In this document: positions 1-8,453 of the stretch, piece by piece
Layout: each line of letters starts with the position of its first letter
Position numbering within the stretch: position 1 is the first letter of the stretch
Assembly (NCBI RefSeq): GCF_014495845.1
Contig: NZ_CP061080.1
Location: 3,523,001-3,587,000, forward strand
DNA length: 64,000 nucleotides
Direction of reading: 5' to 3'
Origin: Aquibium microcysteis
GTDB lineage: Bacteria > Pseudomonadota > Alphaproteobacteria > Rhizobiales > Rhizobiaceae
Made by a program: the position numbers and the translations under genes
The notes under the pieces: generated by a model
The model's input: the letters and a program-made list of their open reading frames with translations, nothing else
Database searches by the model: none
What the model was told of the DNA's origin: nothing

Positions 1-1048
1 AGACCAGGGCCATCGGCGCGAAGATCGGAACCAGCATGACATAGGCCGCGGTCGATTCCATGAACATGCCGACGACCACCAGCATCAGGAAGACGAGCAG
101 CAGGAACATCGTCGGGTCCTCCGTCATCCCCTGCAGGATGAGCCGCAGCGTCTGCGGCACGTGGTCGATCGACAGGATGAAGGTGACGGTCGAGGCGAAG
201 GCGATGATGACGGTGACGACGCCCGTCGTCAGGCCCGCATGCAGCAGCGCCTGGGGGAAGTCCGAGAGCTTCAGCTCGCGTGTGTAGAACAGGCCGAGCA
301 GCGCCGACAGCACCACCGCGATGGCGCCGCCCTCCGTCGCGGTGAAGGCGCCACCCATGATGCCGCCGATCACGAGGACCGGCAGCATGATCACCGGCAG
401 CGATCGCAGGCCGGTTCGTGCCACGATCGACAGGCGGATCGGCTCTCCGGTCATCGGAAAGCCCCGCCGCCGCGCGGCGAGGTAGATGTAGGCGCTCATC
501 AGCAGCGCGATCAGGACGGCCGGCAGCACGCCGCCGATGAAGAGCGCCGGCAGCGACAGGCTGGGCCCGGCGATGGTGGCGTAGACGATCATCGCCGTCG
601 ACGGCGGCAGGATCGGTCCGAGATTGCCCGTCGCCGCGATCAGCGCCGCGCCGAATGGCCGGCCATAGGCCTGGCCGAGCGGCTTCATCAGCGCCGATCC
701 GAGGGCCGCGGCGTCGGCCACGGCCGCGCCGGACACGGACGCCAGGCCCATGCCGGACGCGACGGTGACGTGACCGAGGCCGCCGGGCAACCGCCCGACG
801 AGCGTGTTGGCGAAGGCGACCGCGACGCGCACGATGCCGCCCCGCACCATCAGCTCGCCGGCCAGCATGAAGAAGGGAATGGCCAGAAGCGGGAAGGAAT
901 CGATGGAGAACATCATCTTCGAGGCGACGAGTTCGATCGGCAGGCGGCTGAGCCACAGGCCGGCCATCCCTGCCACGCCGAAGGCGAAGGCGAGCGGAAT
1001 GCCGAGCAGGCAGGCCACGAAGAAGATGACGGCGACGATCAGGCTCAT
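1..1048 (-). CDS. dctM: TRAP transporter large permease DctM (3' end outside window)
   Basis: Large membrane subunit of a tripartite ATP-independent periplasmic (TRAP) transporter, the ion-coupled channel that takes organic acids delivered by DctP. The frame is open from an ATG at 1048 to the left edge, giving about 349 of the usual roughly 425 residues. The N-terminus reads MSLIVAVIFFVACLLGIPLA and is followed by many hydrophobic helices rich in Gly and Ala, typical of DctM. The start overlaps the dctQ stop by four bases (ATGA), so the two are translationally coupled. It is the last visible gene of a dctP-dctQ-dctM operon. The substrate cannot be told from sequence; the neighbouring flavoprotein suggests a C4-dicarboxylate-like or aromatic acid. 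Confidence 0.93.
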   Translation of the reverse strand, partial: MSLIVAVIFFVACLLGIPLAFAFGVAGMAGLWLSRLPIELVASKMMFSIDSFPLLAIPFFMLAGELMVRGGIVRVAVAFANTLVGRLPGGLGHVTVASGMGLASVSGAAVADAAALGSALMKPLGQAYGRPFGAALIAATGNLGPILPPSTAMIVYATIAGPSLSLPALFIGGVLPAVLIALLMSAYIYLAARRRGFPMTGEPIRLSIVARTGLRSLPVIMLPVLVIGGIMGGAFTATEGGAIAVVLSALLGLFYTRELKLSDFPQALLHAGLTTGVVTVIIAFASTVTFILSIDHVPQTLRLILQGMTEDPTMFLLLVFLMLVVVGMFMESTAAYVMLVPIFAPMALV

Positions 1049-1545
1049 GGCATCGCCGTCGGGGTTTCGTCCTGGAAGGCACGCTCGACCGTGAGCCCAC
1101 GCGCGAACTGGATCAGGAGATGAACGATCGACCAGGCCGATCCGATGGCCAGCGGATAGTAGAACCAGGCCGCCGACAGCGGCAGGGTGTTCAGCATCTC
1201 GGACGACCGGCCGCGGATGCTGACCCACGCCCCTGCGAACACGACGACCATGAGCGCGATCACGGCCGCCGCCGCCAAGCGGACCAGCGCCGGCCGCAGC
1301 GTGCTCGGTACGCCATCGCGGAGGCTGGTGATCGCCACATGCATGCCGCGCGAGACGCCGAGCGGCATGACGAGGAAGGTCATCCAGACGAAGCTCAGCC
1401 GGCTGAGCTCGTTGGAAAACAGGAGGGACCGACCGAAACCGTAGCGGCCGACCACGTCGCAGGCGACCACCAGGACGATGACCGCCATCAGGACGGAGAC
1501 CGCCGCCATGAGGAGGCGGTCGATCGATTGAACCACCTTGTCCAA
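1045..1545 (-). CDS. dctQ: TRAP transporter small permease DctQ
   Basis: Small membrane subunit of the TRAP transporter that bridges DctP and DctM. About 166 residues with four hydrophobic segments; the first begins about ten residues in (LLMAAVSVLMAVIVLVVACD) and is followed by the family-typical VGRYGFG. I chose the TTG at 1545, five bases after the dctP stop, because the protein then begins LDKVVQSIDRLL like other DctQ proteins. An ATG at 1599 in the same frame would add 18 low-complexity residues read through the end of dctP and looks spurious. No clear Shine-Dalgarno precedes the TTG, so the start is uncertain; translational coupling to dctP is likely. Confidence 0.85.
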   Translation of the reverse strand: MDKVVQSIDRLLMAAVSVLMAVIVLVVACDVVGRYGFGRSLLFSNELSRLSFVWMTFLVMPLGVSRGMHVAITSLRDGVPSTLRPALVRLAAAAVIALMVVVFAGAWVSIRGRSSEMLNTLPLSAAWFYYPLAIGSAWSIVHLLIQFARGLTVERAFQDETPTAMP

Positions 1546-1549
1546 TGGA

Positions 1550-2554
1550 CTACTTCGCGGCGTCGACGGCGGCGAGGAACTCCTCGACCAGAGGGGCACC
1601 GAGCTGGGTCTTCACCTGGTCGAGCACGGGCGCGGTCGTCGTCCGGAACGCCTCGCGCTGCTCGGGCGTGAGCCTGGTCAGCTCGACACCGTGCGACAGC
1701 ACGGTCTCCAGATTCGATGCCTCGTCGGAGGCCGCGAACTTGCGCTGTTCGAGCGTCGCCAGCCGGCCCGCCTCGATGATGGCCTTGCGGTCCTCCTCGC
1801 TCATGGCGTCGAGGGCCGACTTGCTGACGGCGAAGACGATCACGTCGAAGAAGTGCCCGGTGTCGGTGACGTATTTCTGCTTGGCGTCGTAGAGGCGGAA
1901 GCTGTTGATGACCGCGTAGGGGTTCTCCTGCGCATCGACGACGCCCTGGCTCAGCGCCGCAAACATCTCGCTCGCGTCGATGGAGGTGGGGCTCGCACCG
2001 AGCAGGTTGAAGGTCGCGATGTGGACCGGATTGTTCTGCAGACGGATCTTCAGCCCCTTCAGGTCCTCGGGCTTGCTGATCGGGCGCACCGAGTTGGTGA
2101 TGTTGCGGAAACCGAGCTCCATGAAGCCCAGGACGGTGAGGCCCTTGGCCTCGAAGAGCGGCTTCAGCTTATCGCCGAAGGAACCGTCGAACACCTTGAA
2201 CGCCGTCTCGCGGTCCGCGAAGATGAACGGCATGTTGGTCACGCCGATCTCCGGAACCTGGGAATTGTAGAAGGCCGACGACACGTAGACGCCGAAATTG
2301 ATGCCGCTCTGCGCCTGGTTCACCATTTCCGGCGCCCGGCCGAGTTCGCTGTTGGCGAACACCGACACGGTGTGGCGCCCCCCGGTCAGTTCTTCGACCT
2401 TGGGCGCGAACACGTCGCGCATCGCCCGCGTCGCGGAATGACCATCACCGAAGCCAGACCCCAACCGCAGCTCGTCGGCATGCGCGAGACCGGCCACGGA
2501 AGACACGATGAAAGCGCATGCAAATGCACACGCGATGCTCTTCAGACGACGCAT
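1550..2554 (-). CDS. dctP: TRAP transporter substrate-binding protein DctP
   Basis: Periplasmic receptor of the TRAP system. The roughly 334-residue protein has a Sec signal peptide ending near SSVAGLAHA, then a DctP fold with the recognisable stretches NMPFIF, LKGLKIRLQNNPVH and the QGVVDAQENP segment near the ligand-binding arginine region. A GAGGAG ribosome site lies nine bases before the ATG at 2554 and six before a GTG at 2557; either could start. First gene of dctPQM. A near-palindromic operator candidate sits about 54 bp upstream, and the flavoprotein gene lies further upstream in the same orientation, so both probably serve one catabolic function. Confidence 0.94.
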   Translation of the reverse strand: MRRLKSIACAFACAFIVSSVAGLAHADELRLGSGFGDGHSATRAMRDVFAPKVEELTGGRHTVSVFANSELGRAPEMVNQAQSGINFGVYVSSAFYNSQVPEIGVTNMPFIFADRETAFKVFDGSFGDKLKPLFEAKGLTVLGFMELGFRNITNSVRPISKPEDLKGLKIRLQNNPVHIATFNLLGASPTSIDASEMFAALSQGVVDAQENPYAVINSFRLYDAKQKYVTDTGHFFDVIVFAVSKSALDAMSEEDRKAIIEAGRLATLEQRKFAASDEASNLETVLSHGVELTRLTPEQREAFRTTTAPVLDQVKTQLGAPLVEEFLAAVDAAK

Positions 2555-2607
2555 CACATATAGCTCCTCGGCTCGCGCCGGCGGTTCCCTAGCCTGACGC
2601 GACTTGT

Positions 2608-2621
2608 TGAATACGTATGCA
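2608..2621. promoter_or_regulatory. Candidate operator, copy 1 of 3 (upstream of dctPQM)
   Basis: TGAATACGTATGCA, an imperfect dyad (TGAAT-N4-ATKCA). The same motif, preceded by T in every case, recurs at 4321 and 4470. It lies in the 275-bp gap before dctP where the promoter should be. The 3' part of this gap also holds a short GGAGGC-AAA-GCCTCC hairpin at 2752-2766, too weak to call a terminator. The binding protein is unknown; a GntR- or LysR-type regulator would fit. Confidence 0.5.
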
Positions 2622-2829
2622 GTATTTGATCGGGACCTGGCGTTGTCAAGACTGATTCGTAGGGCGCCGCTCTCGGTGAATGCAGCGTCGCCCCGCTGCG
2701 TCCGCTAAGGTCGCGGAGATTTGCGGGACGACGACGGCCGGAGAAGGGCCGGGAGGCAAAGCCTCCAGCCACGGCGGCAGCGTCACGCCCGCGAGCGCAA
2801 CACCGCTCGACGCAGGCGGATCGGGATGA

Positions 2830-4239
2830 TCAGAGTCCGGCCAGCCGCGCCGCCGAGGCGCCGGCCAGACGGCCCAGCGTTATCGCCGTCCCGAGCCCCG
2901 CTGCGGGCAGGTAGCCATCGACGCCGTTGCCGGAAATGCTGCAGGCGGCGCCGCCGCCGGCGAAGAGGTTGGGCAGCAGTGTCCCGTCCGGGCGAAGCAC
3001 CTGGGCGCCCTCGTCGACCATCAGCCCGCCCTGGGTGTGGAACAGGGCGCCGGTCGTGCGTATGGCGTGCAATCGGCCGGAAAGCGGCGCCTTGGCCGTG
3101 AAGTCGCGTCCGAAGGGACAAGGCGCACGGCCGGCGGCCATGGACTCGACGTCCGCCAGCGTCCGCAGGAAGGCGTCCGCGGGAATGCCCATCAAGGCAG
3201 CCAGTTCGGCAGGCGTCTGCGCCGTTCGCAGGGCGCCGAGCGACACCAGATCCCGAAACTCTGGAAGCTCCTCGACGAGCGCGCGCCGCGCATCGTCGAA
3301 GACGATCCAGCCCAGGCCCTGCGGTTGACGCAGCACGTTCAGCGCCTGCCCGGAAATGTCTGCGACCTCGTTGGAGAAGCGCTTTCCCTCGATGTTGACG
3401 GTGATGCCGCCATGCATCACCGTCTCGTAATTGACGATGATGCCGTAGGGCTCGGCCAGCGCGCCGTAGCCCTGGAACGAATCCATGCAGCCGACGGCGG
3501 CACCGAGTTCCAGGCCCCACTGAATGCCCTCGCCCTCGTTCCCTTCGTGGCCGAAATAGCGGTAGTAGGGGGCGGATCCGAAGGAGGAGATGAACGTCTC
3601 CACCATCTTGCGGTTGGCCCCGAAGCCGCAGGTGGTGAGCACCAGCGCCCGGCAGCCGATCGTTTCCACGCCGCCGTCCGTGCGGCGCGTACGGACCCCG
3701 GTGACGCGGCCGTCGGCATCGGCATAGACCTGGTCGACATGGGCCCCGGTCACGAGGTCCACCCCGGCACTCGCGGCCGCCCGCGTCAGCGCGCCGTGCA
3801 GTTCCTCGCCGGTGCGCGAAGGCATGCCGTGCATGCGATTGACCGAGTGTCCGAAGAAGCCGGCCCAGGCGATGTTCATCCGGAACGGGATGTCGTGCGC
3901 CTCCACGAGCCAGTCGATCGCGGCACCGGAATGGTCCGCCACCGTGCGGGCGATGCGCGGATCCGCCTTTCCCTTCGTGCGCGCCATGATGTCGGCATAG
4001 AAGCGGTCGCCGTCGTCCTCGATGCCACATTCCTTCTGCATCCGCGTACCGGCGGCGCAGGCATAACCCTGCGACATGCTGGTGCTCCCGCGCGGGTTCT
4101 CGTCGCGCTCGAGCAGCAGCACGTCCGCACCCCCGTCGCGCGCGGCAAGCGCCGCCGTGAGCCCCGCCGCTCCGGCTCCGACGACGACCACCGGCACCTC
4201 GAGGTCGAAGCCATCGGTCGGGGTGTGCGCGAGCGTCAT
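2830..4239 (-). CDS. FAD-dependent oxidoreductase, fumarate reductase/succinate dehydrogenase flavoprotein family
   Basis: Soluble flavoprotein of the FrdA/SdhA/KstD/TcuA superfamily, about 469 residues. The dinucleotide-binding motif VVVVGAGAAGLTAALAARDGG lies near the N-terminus, followed by ERDENPRGSTSMSQG. The C-terminal FAD-contacting part reads LPNLFAGGGAACSISGNGVDGYLPAAGLGTAI. The start ATG at 4239 has GAGGA nine bases upstream; an in-frame extension to 4362 would add 41 poorly conserved residues and would run through the copy-2 operator. There are no haem or Fe-S partner genes nearby, so it is a single-subunit dehydrogenase or reductase of an unsaturated or keto acid, perhaps the substrate of the adjacent TRAP transporter. 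The exact reaction is not assignable. Confidence 0.85.
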   Translation of the reverse strand: MTLAHTPTDGFDLEVPVVVVGAGAAGLTAALAARDGGADVLLLERDENPRGSTSMSQGYACAAGTRMQKECGIEDDGDRFYADIMARTKGKADPRIARTVADHSGAAIDWLVEAHDIPFRMNIAWAGFFGHSVNRMHGMPSRTGEELHGALTRAAASAGVDLVTGAHVDQVYADADGRVTGVRTRRTDGGVETIGCRALVLTTCGFGANRKMVETFISSFGSAPYYRYFGHEGNEGEGIQWGLELGAAVGCMDSFQGYGALAEPYGIIVNYETVMHGGITVNIEGKRFSNEVADISGQALNVLRQPQGLGWIVFDDARRALVEELPEFRDLVSLGALRTAQTPAELAALMGIPADAFLRTLADVESMAAGRAPCPFGRDFTAKAPLSGRLHAIRTTGALFHTQGGLMVDEGAQVLRPDGTLLPNLFAGGGAACSISGNGVDGYLPAAGLGTAITLGRLAGASAARLAGL

Positions 4240-4320
4240 TCGGTGGTCCTCGGGATACAACATCAGGGTGTGGGCAGCCCTCCCGCCGGCTCCGGCGGCC
4301 AGGCAGGGAAAGGCATTTTT

Positions 4321-4334
4321 TGAATGCGAATGCA
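4321..4334. promoter_or_regulatory. Candidate operator, copy 2 of 3 (upstream of flavoprotein gene)
   Basis: TGAATGCGAATGCA, following a T-run. It matches the site before dctP at 11 of 14 positions and the site at 4470 at 13 of 14. Its position just upstream of the flavoprotein gene suggests co-regulation with dctPQM. Confidence 0.5.
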
Positions 4335-4469
4335 TACTTTTCCGAAGGCGCTCGTCTGTCAAGCCCGCGCCAGCGCACTCCCGCCGAGAGGATAAACGGT
4401 CGTAAGCGGACTATTTGCGTGAAGACAGGAGTGCGGCACCCCGGACGGGCGCAGTCCGCTTCTTCTGCT

Positions 4470-4483
4470 TGAATGCGAATTCA
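4470..4483. promoter_or_regulatory. Candidate operator, copy 3 of 3 (best palindrome)
   Basis: TGAATGCGAATTCA has perfect inverted arms TGAAT and ATTCA around GCGA. It is the most symmetrical of the three copies and lies 149 bp (about 14 helical turns) from copy 2, an arrangement that would allow looping. Confidence 0.5.
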
Positions 4484-4679
4484 GGATTGCGCCCCGGAAG
4501 AATGTCGTGAGACGGGACACCGACGGGACGCCACGGAGATTCCCGCATCACGCGAGGGCGGAGGGTCGCGCCAGTCGGTGTCGCATGGTCGAACCCGGTC
4601 GCGGATCGGGTTCGGATCGCCCGTGCCTTCTCGATCCGAACGATCGACGGCCAGCGCTTGGCCGGCGCAGCCTTCGGCG

Positions 4680-5618
4680 TCAACGCCTTGCCCGGTCAGA
4701 CTCCCGGGAAGCTTCCGTCGAAGCTGCACCGGCCTCGGCCGGAACCGCGGATCCCGCGGCCTCGAAGAGCCATTTCACCAGGGCGCGGACGGCGGGCGTA
4801 TCGACGAGCACGCCGCTGCCGACGAGGAAGTACGGCGACGGCGACGGCGTCGCCATGCCGGTCGGGCTGACCAGCTTTCCCTCCGCGAGCAGCGGCTCCA
4901 CCAGCCGGCTTCTGCCAAGCGCCACGCCGCCGCCGGCGGCGGCGAAGGCGAGGCACAGCGCGGACGAGGCGAAGCTGACGCCGGATTCCGTGGGAAGGTC
5001 GAGATAGCCGACCGTCTCGAGCCAGCCCTGCCAGTCCGGCATCAGCCCATGGCTGCCGAACGTATGGTCGTGGATCAGCACCACGCGCCGGAACCAGCCG
5101 GGCCCGTCGAACGGGCCCACCCGGGCCAGCAGTTCCGGCGAGCAGACCGGCAGGATCTGCTCGGTCATCAGCTCGACCACCTTCAGACCCACATAGCTTC
5201 TCCAGCCATAGGCGATGGCGATGTCGCTGAAGCGGGTCGCCTCGTTGCGCGGGAGCGGCCGCGCGGCCACGTGCAGGACGATCTGCGGATGGCGCCGGAA
5301 GAAATCCGGAAGCCGCGGAATGAGCCAGTTCTGGGCGAGCGAACTCTCGATGCTGATCGTGATCTCCGAGGGGCTCTCGGCGCGCATGATGCGGCGCGTG
5401 GCATCGCCGAGCAGGTCGAACGAGCGTCGGACGTCGATGAAGTAGCGCTCGCCCTCGGCGGTCAGTTCCACGCCGCGCGCCTTGCGTCGGAACAGTTCGA
5501 TCCCGAGTTCCTCCTCGAGCGACTTGATCTGCTGGCTGACGGCGCCGGGCGTGATGGCGAGTTCGAGCGCCGCCTTGGCGAAGCTGCGATGGCGGCCGCA
5601 CGCTTCGAACACGTGCAA
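4680..5618 (-). CDS. LysR-family transcriptional regulator
   Basis: One-domain-plus-effector regulator of about 312 residues. The winged helix-turn-helix is at the very N-terminus (RSFAKAALELAITPGAVSQQIKSLEEELGIELFRR), followed by a periplasmic-binding-protein-like effector domain. It belongs to the GcvA-like branch by the LTAEGERYF segment. It is divergent from the ten-gene operon beginning at 5795 and is its probable regulator. The only usable start codon is a TTG at 5618, which places the first helix right at the N-terminus. The frame continues upstream as RIPGIRP, which looks like a normal LysR beginning, but contains no ATG, GTG or TTG before a stop codon, so an ATA start or a lost start codon is possible. 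Confidence 0.88.
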   Translation of the reverse strand: MHVFEACGRHRSFAKAALELAITPGAVSQQIKSLEEELGIELFRRKARGVELTAEGERYFIDVRRSFDLLGDATRRIMRAESPSEITISIESSLAQNWLIPRLPDFFRRHPQIVLHVAARPLPRNEATRFSDIAIAYGWRSYVGLKVVELMTEQILPVCSPELLARVGPFDGPGWFRRVVLIHDHTFGSHGLMPDWQGWLETVGYLDLPTESGVSFASSALCLAFAAAGGGVALGRSRLVEPLLAEGKLVSPTGMATPSPSPYFLVGSGVLVDTPAVRALVKWLFEAAGSAVPAEAGAASTEASRESDRARR

Positions 5619-5659
5619 TGGGCGTATGCCGGGTATCCGCGTAGCGCTCTCCCTGAGGC

Positions 5660-5672
5660 TTAGTCCAGCTAA
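5660..5672. promoter_or_regulatory. Candidate LysR box
   Basis: TTAGTCCAGCTAA fits the T-N11-A pattern with inverted TTAG and CTAA arms. Another CTAACTA half site follows at 5681. It lies in the gap between the LysR gene and the divergent substrate-binding protein gene, about 42 bp upstream of the TTG start of the regulator, where autoregulation and activation sites of LysR proteins normally sit. Confidence 0.45.
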
Positions 5673-5794
5673 ACCGTAGGCTAACTATTTCTGGCTTGCA
5701 AGCCGCCCGCAGCGCGCGGAAGCTGTCATGTGAACGCCTATGCAGAGATCGGAACGACCGCTGGGCATCTCTCACCGCATCGAAGGGGAACAGG

Positions 5795-7402
5795 ATGCAG
5801 CAGGGAACCACCCTTACCGTACGCAACGGAACTCTCGCCGCGCTGCGCGGCTCCATCGCCGCTGTCGCCATCGCCGCGGCCGCCCTGTGGACGACCACCG
5901 CCGCAATCGCACAGAACCTTGTGATTGCTGGCGTTTCTGCACCGACGAGTCTTGATCCGGACGTCTGGACGCCGGGCACGATCGAGACGATGGTCAACGT
6001 CTACGAAGGTCTCGTCCAGTACGGCTACACCGAAGGGCCGGACGGCGAGAGGATCATCAACCCCACCGACATCAAGCCTCTCCTCGCCGAGAGCTGGACC
6101 TCCAACGAGGCTCAGACCGAATACGTATTCAAGTTGCGCTCCGATGTCGTCAGCCCCTATGGGAACAAGCTGCGGGCGCAGGACGTCGTCTGGTCGTGGA
6201 ACCTCGCCGCCGAGCGCAAGCAGACCGGCGGATTCCTGCGCAGGACGGCCGCAGTGACCAATGTCGAGGCCATCGACGACAGCCACGTCAAGTTCACGCT
6301 GTCGGCGCCGCGCCGCATGTTCCTGCAGATCCTGGCGCTCTACACGCCGCACATCATCGACACGACCGAGGCGCTGAAGCACGCCACGGCGGAAGACCCC
6401 AACGCCCTGGCGTGGCTGAAGCAGAACACGGCGGGCTTCGGCGCCTATCATCTGACGCAGCTGCGCCCCGGCGAAGCCGCGATGTTCGAGGTGAACCCCA
6501 ACTATCCCTTCGAGAAGCCCTACTACAAGCGCGTCATGTACCGCGAGGTCCCGGCGCCGGCCAACCGCGTCGCGCTGCTGCAGGGCGGCGACGTGGCGAT
6601 CGCCGAGGAAGTGCCGCTCGACCAGATCGTCAACCTGATCGACGACAAGCGCACAAAGGTGACCTCCGTGCCTGGAACGGCGTCGGCGTCGCTGCGCATC
6701 AACGTGACGAAGCCGCCCTTCGACAACAAGCTGGTGCGCCAGGCCGTCGCCTGGGCGCTCGACTACGAGGCGCTCAACCAGAACGTCTTCCGCGGCAAGG
6801 GCGTGCGCGCGCGCTCGATCCTGTCGCCGGCCAACACCGGCTACGTCGAGGCCTACCAGTACGACCACGATCCGGAGAAGGCCAAGGCCCTGCTCGCCGA
6901 GGCCGGCTTCAAGGACGGCGTCGACATCACGCTCGAATATGCGGCAGCCTGGTGGTGGGAAGAGGCGCTTGCGATCCAGGTCGCCGACCAGCTGCAGAAG
7001 AGCAATTTCCGCGTCGACCTGAAGAAGCTGCCGAATGCCGAGATGGCCGCGCGGCGCAACGCCACCGAGCGGAGTTCGCCCTTCTTCCTCCATTCGGCAA
7101 ACGCCTTCGCGCTCGACCCGACCTACTCCTTCTCGCTGCAGGTCTATTCGAGCGGCGTCGGCAACAACACCGCCTACGAGAAGCCGGAATTCGACAAGCT
7201 CGTCGACGACGCTCTCGTCGAGAAGGACGATGCCAGGTGGCTCGATCTGGTCGCTCAGGCGCAGCAGATGGTGGCCGAGGACGCCCCCGTCATCCCGACC
7301 TACTATCCCGGCACCTGGTTCGTCTCCGCACCCTGCATCAAGGGCAACCTGTGGCAGCCGCACAACCGCGTCATGTGGCGCTATCTGAGCTGCGCCGAAT
7401 AA
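5795..7402 (+). CDS. ABC transporter substrate-binding protein, peptide/nickel family (SBP_bac_5)
   Basis: Periplasmic receptor of a peptide-type (Dpp/Opp) ABC importer, about 535 residues. It starts at the ATG preceded by AAGGGGA. A long signal peptide runs to TTTAAIAQ, and the mature protein begins NLVIAGVSAPTSLDPDVWTP, the usual family-5 opening. Family marks include VYEGLVQYG, LAESWTSN, LRSDVVSPYGNKLRAQDVVWSW and the late DPTYSF segment. It is the first gene of the ten-gene operon, with a LysR box upstream. Despite the family name, such receptors often bind non-peptide ligands, and the enzymes downstream suggest a small organic acid, ester or amide. Confidence 0.93.
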   Translation: MQQGTTLTVRNGTLAALRGSIAAVAIAAAALWTTTAAIAQNLVIAGVSAPTSLDPDVWTPGTIETMVNVYEGLVQYGYTEGPDGERIINPTDIKPLLAESWTSNEAQTEYVFKLRSDVVSPYGNKLRAQDVVWSWNLAAERKQTGGFLRRTAAVTNVEAIDDSHVKFTLSAPRRMFLQILALYTPHIIDTTEALKHATAEDPNALAWLKQNTAGFGAYHLTQLRPGEAAMFEVNPNYPFEKPYYKRVMYREVPAPANRVALLQGGDVAIAEEVPLDQIVNLIDDKRTKVTSVPGTASASLRINVTKPPFDNKLVRQAVAWALDYEALNQNVFRGKGVRARSILSPANTGYVEAYQYDHDPEKAKALLAEAGFKDGVDITLEYAAAWWWEEALAIQVADQLQKSNFRVDLKKLPNAEMAARRNATERSSPFFLHSANAFALDPTYSFSLQVYSSGVGNNTAYEKPEFDKLVDDALVEKDDARWLDLVAQAQQMVAEDAPVIPTYYPGTWFVSAPCIKGNLWQPHNRVMWRYLSCAE

Positions 7403-7418
7403 GCAGGCCGGTTCCGAC

Positions 7419-8450
7419 GTGAGATCCAACTCGGTCATCCTCGCAGTCGCGCGGGCCATCCTCGCGCGACTGCTGGTCGCCATACCGATGCTGCTGGGGG
7501 TGGTGCTCGTCACCTTCCTGCTCATCCGGATCGGCACCCGGGACGCCTCGCTGATGCTGGCAGGACCCTTCGCGGACGCGGCGATGCTGGAACGCATCCG
7601 CAGCAACCTCGGACTGGACCGGCCGCTCTACGAGCAGTTCTTCATCTATGTCGGCAATCTGATGCAGGGCGATTTCGGCCTGTCCTGGATTTCCGGGCGC
7701 CCGGTGATCGACGAGATCCGGCCGAGGCTGGTGGCGACGATGGAACTGCTGCTGCCGGCCTTCGTCATCGGCGGCTTCGCCGGTGCCTCGCTCGGCATCG
7801 CCTCGGCCTTCCGTTACGGCTCGCGGTTCGACCACTCCGCTCGCTTCCTCTCGCTTCTCGGCTTCTCGGTACCGACCTACTGGATCGGATTGATGGCGAT
7901 CTTCCTGTTCTATTCCGTGTTCGGCATCGCCGCCGCTCCGATGGGACGCATCGGCATGGCCTCTTTCCCGCCGATGCCGGTGACCGGCAGCGTCCTGATC
8001 GACGGCGCTCTGGCGGGCGACTGGGAGGTCGTTCTCGACGCGCTGCACCATCTCGCGCTGCCCGTGACCATCCTCGCGATCATCATCGCTGCCCCCATTC
8101 TCAAGCATTCGCGCGTCATCGCGCTGGACGTCATCAACAGCGACTACGTGTCCTATGCCCGTTCCTGCGGACTGCCGCCGCGCATCGTCCGCCAGATCGT
8201 CGTCCGCAACAGCCTGGCGCCGATCCTGACGCTCGCCGGCTCCGAACTGACCGGCACGCTGGCGGCGGTCTCGCTGCTCGAGCTCATCTTCGCCTGGGGC
8301 GGCTTCGGACAATGGGGCCTCAACGCGATCCTCTCGGGCGATTTCGCGGCCGTCCAGGGCTATGTCGCGGTCATTGCGCTGTTCTCGATCGGCGTCTTCC
8401 TGGTGATCGACCTTCTCGTGCTCTGGCTCGAGCCGCGGACGAGGAGCTGA
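7419..8450 (+). CDS. ABC transporter permease, DppB type
   Basis: Inner-membrane permease of the peptide-type importer, 343 residues from a GTG start. Six hydrophobic helices; the N-terminal ARLLVAIPMLLGVVLVTFLL segment and the NLGLDRPLYEQFFIYVGNLMQGDFGLSW loop are characteristic of DppB. The coupling EAA-like loop reads DYVSYARSCGLPPRIVRQIV. It lies 16 bp after the receptor gene and 3 bp before the second permease. Confidence 0.93.
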   Translation: MRSNSVILAVARAILARLLVAIPMLLGVVLVTFLLIRIGTRDASLMLAGPFADAAMLERIRSNLGLDRPLYEQFFIYVGNLMQGDFGLSWISGRPVIDEIRPRLVATMELLLPAFVIGGFAGASLGIASAFRYGSRFDHSARFLSLLGFSVPTYWIGLMAIFLFYSVFGIAAAPMGRIGMASFPPMPVTGSVLIDGALAGDWEVVLDALHHLALPVTILAIIIAAPILKHSRVIALDVINSDYVSYARSCGLPPRIVRQIVVRNSLAPILTLAGSELTGTLAAVSLLELIFAWGGFGQWGLNAILSGDFAAVQGYVAVIALFSIGVFLVIDLLVLWLEPRTRS

Positions 8451-8453
8451 CCG

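Larger units (their letters stand above)
4240..4679. other. Intergenic region between the LysR gene and the flavoprotein gene
   Basis: A 440-bp stretch with no convincing gene. An open frame on the minus strand between 4683 and 4411 (90 codons) lacks a ribosome site and family features, and I leave it out. The region carries two of the three TGAAT-N4-ATKCA sites (4321 and 4470), so the flavoprotein promoter most likely lies here, with site 4321 about 80 bp before its start codon. Confidence 0.5.

Noticed and set aside
161..1123. A 320-codon plus-strand open frame
   Set aside because: Lies opposite dctM; highly charged, without domain features.
2752..2766. GGAGGC-AAA-GCCTCC hairpin downstream of the flavoprotein gene
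   Set aside because: Only a six-base stem with no T-tract, 60 bp after the stop; too weak to call a terminator.
2554..2772. A 72-codon minus-strand frame before dctP
   Set aside because: Covers the promoter and operator region, is Arg-rich, and shows no ribosome site.
4411..4683. A 90-codon minus-strand frame between the LysR and flavoprotein genes
   Set aside because: Starts inside the LysR stop region, has no ribosome site and crosses an operator candidate; treated as noncoding.
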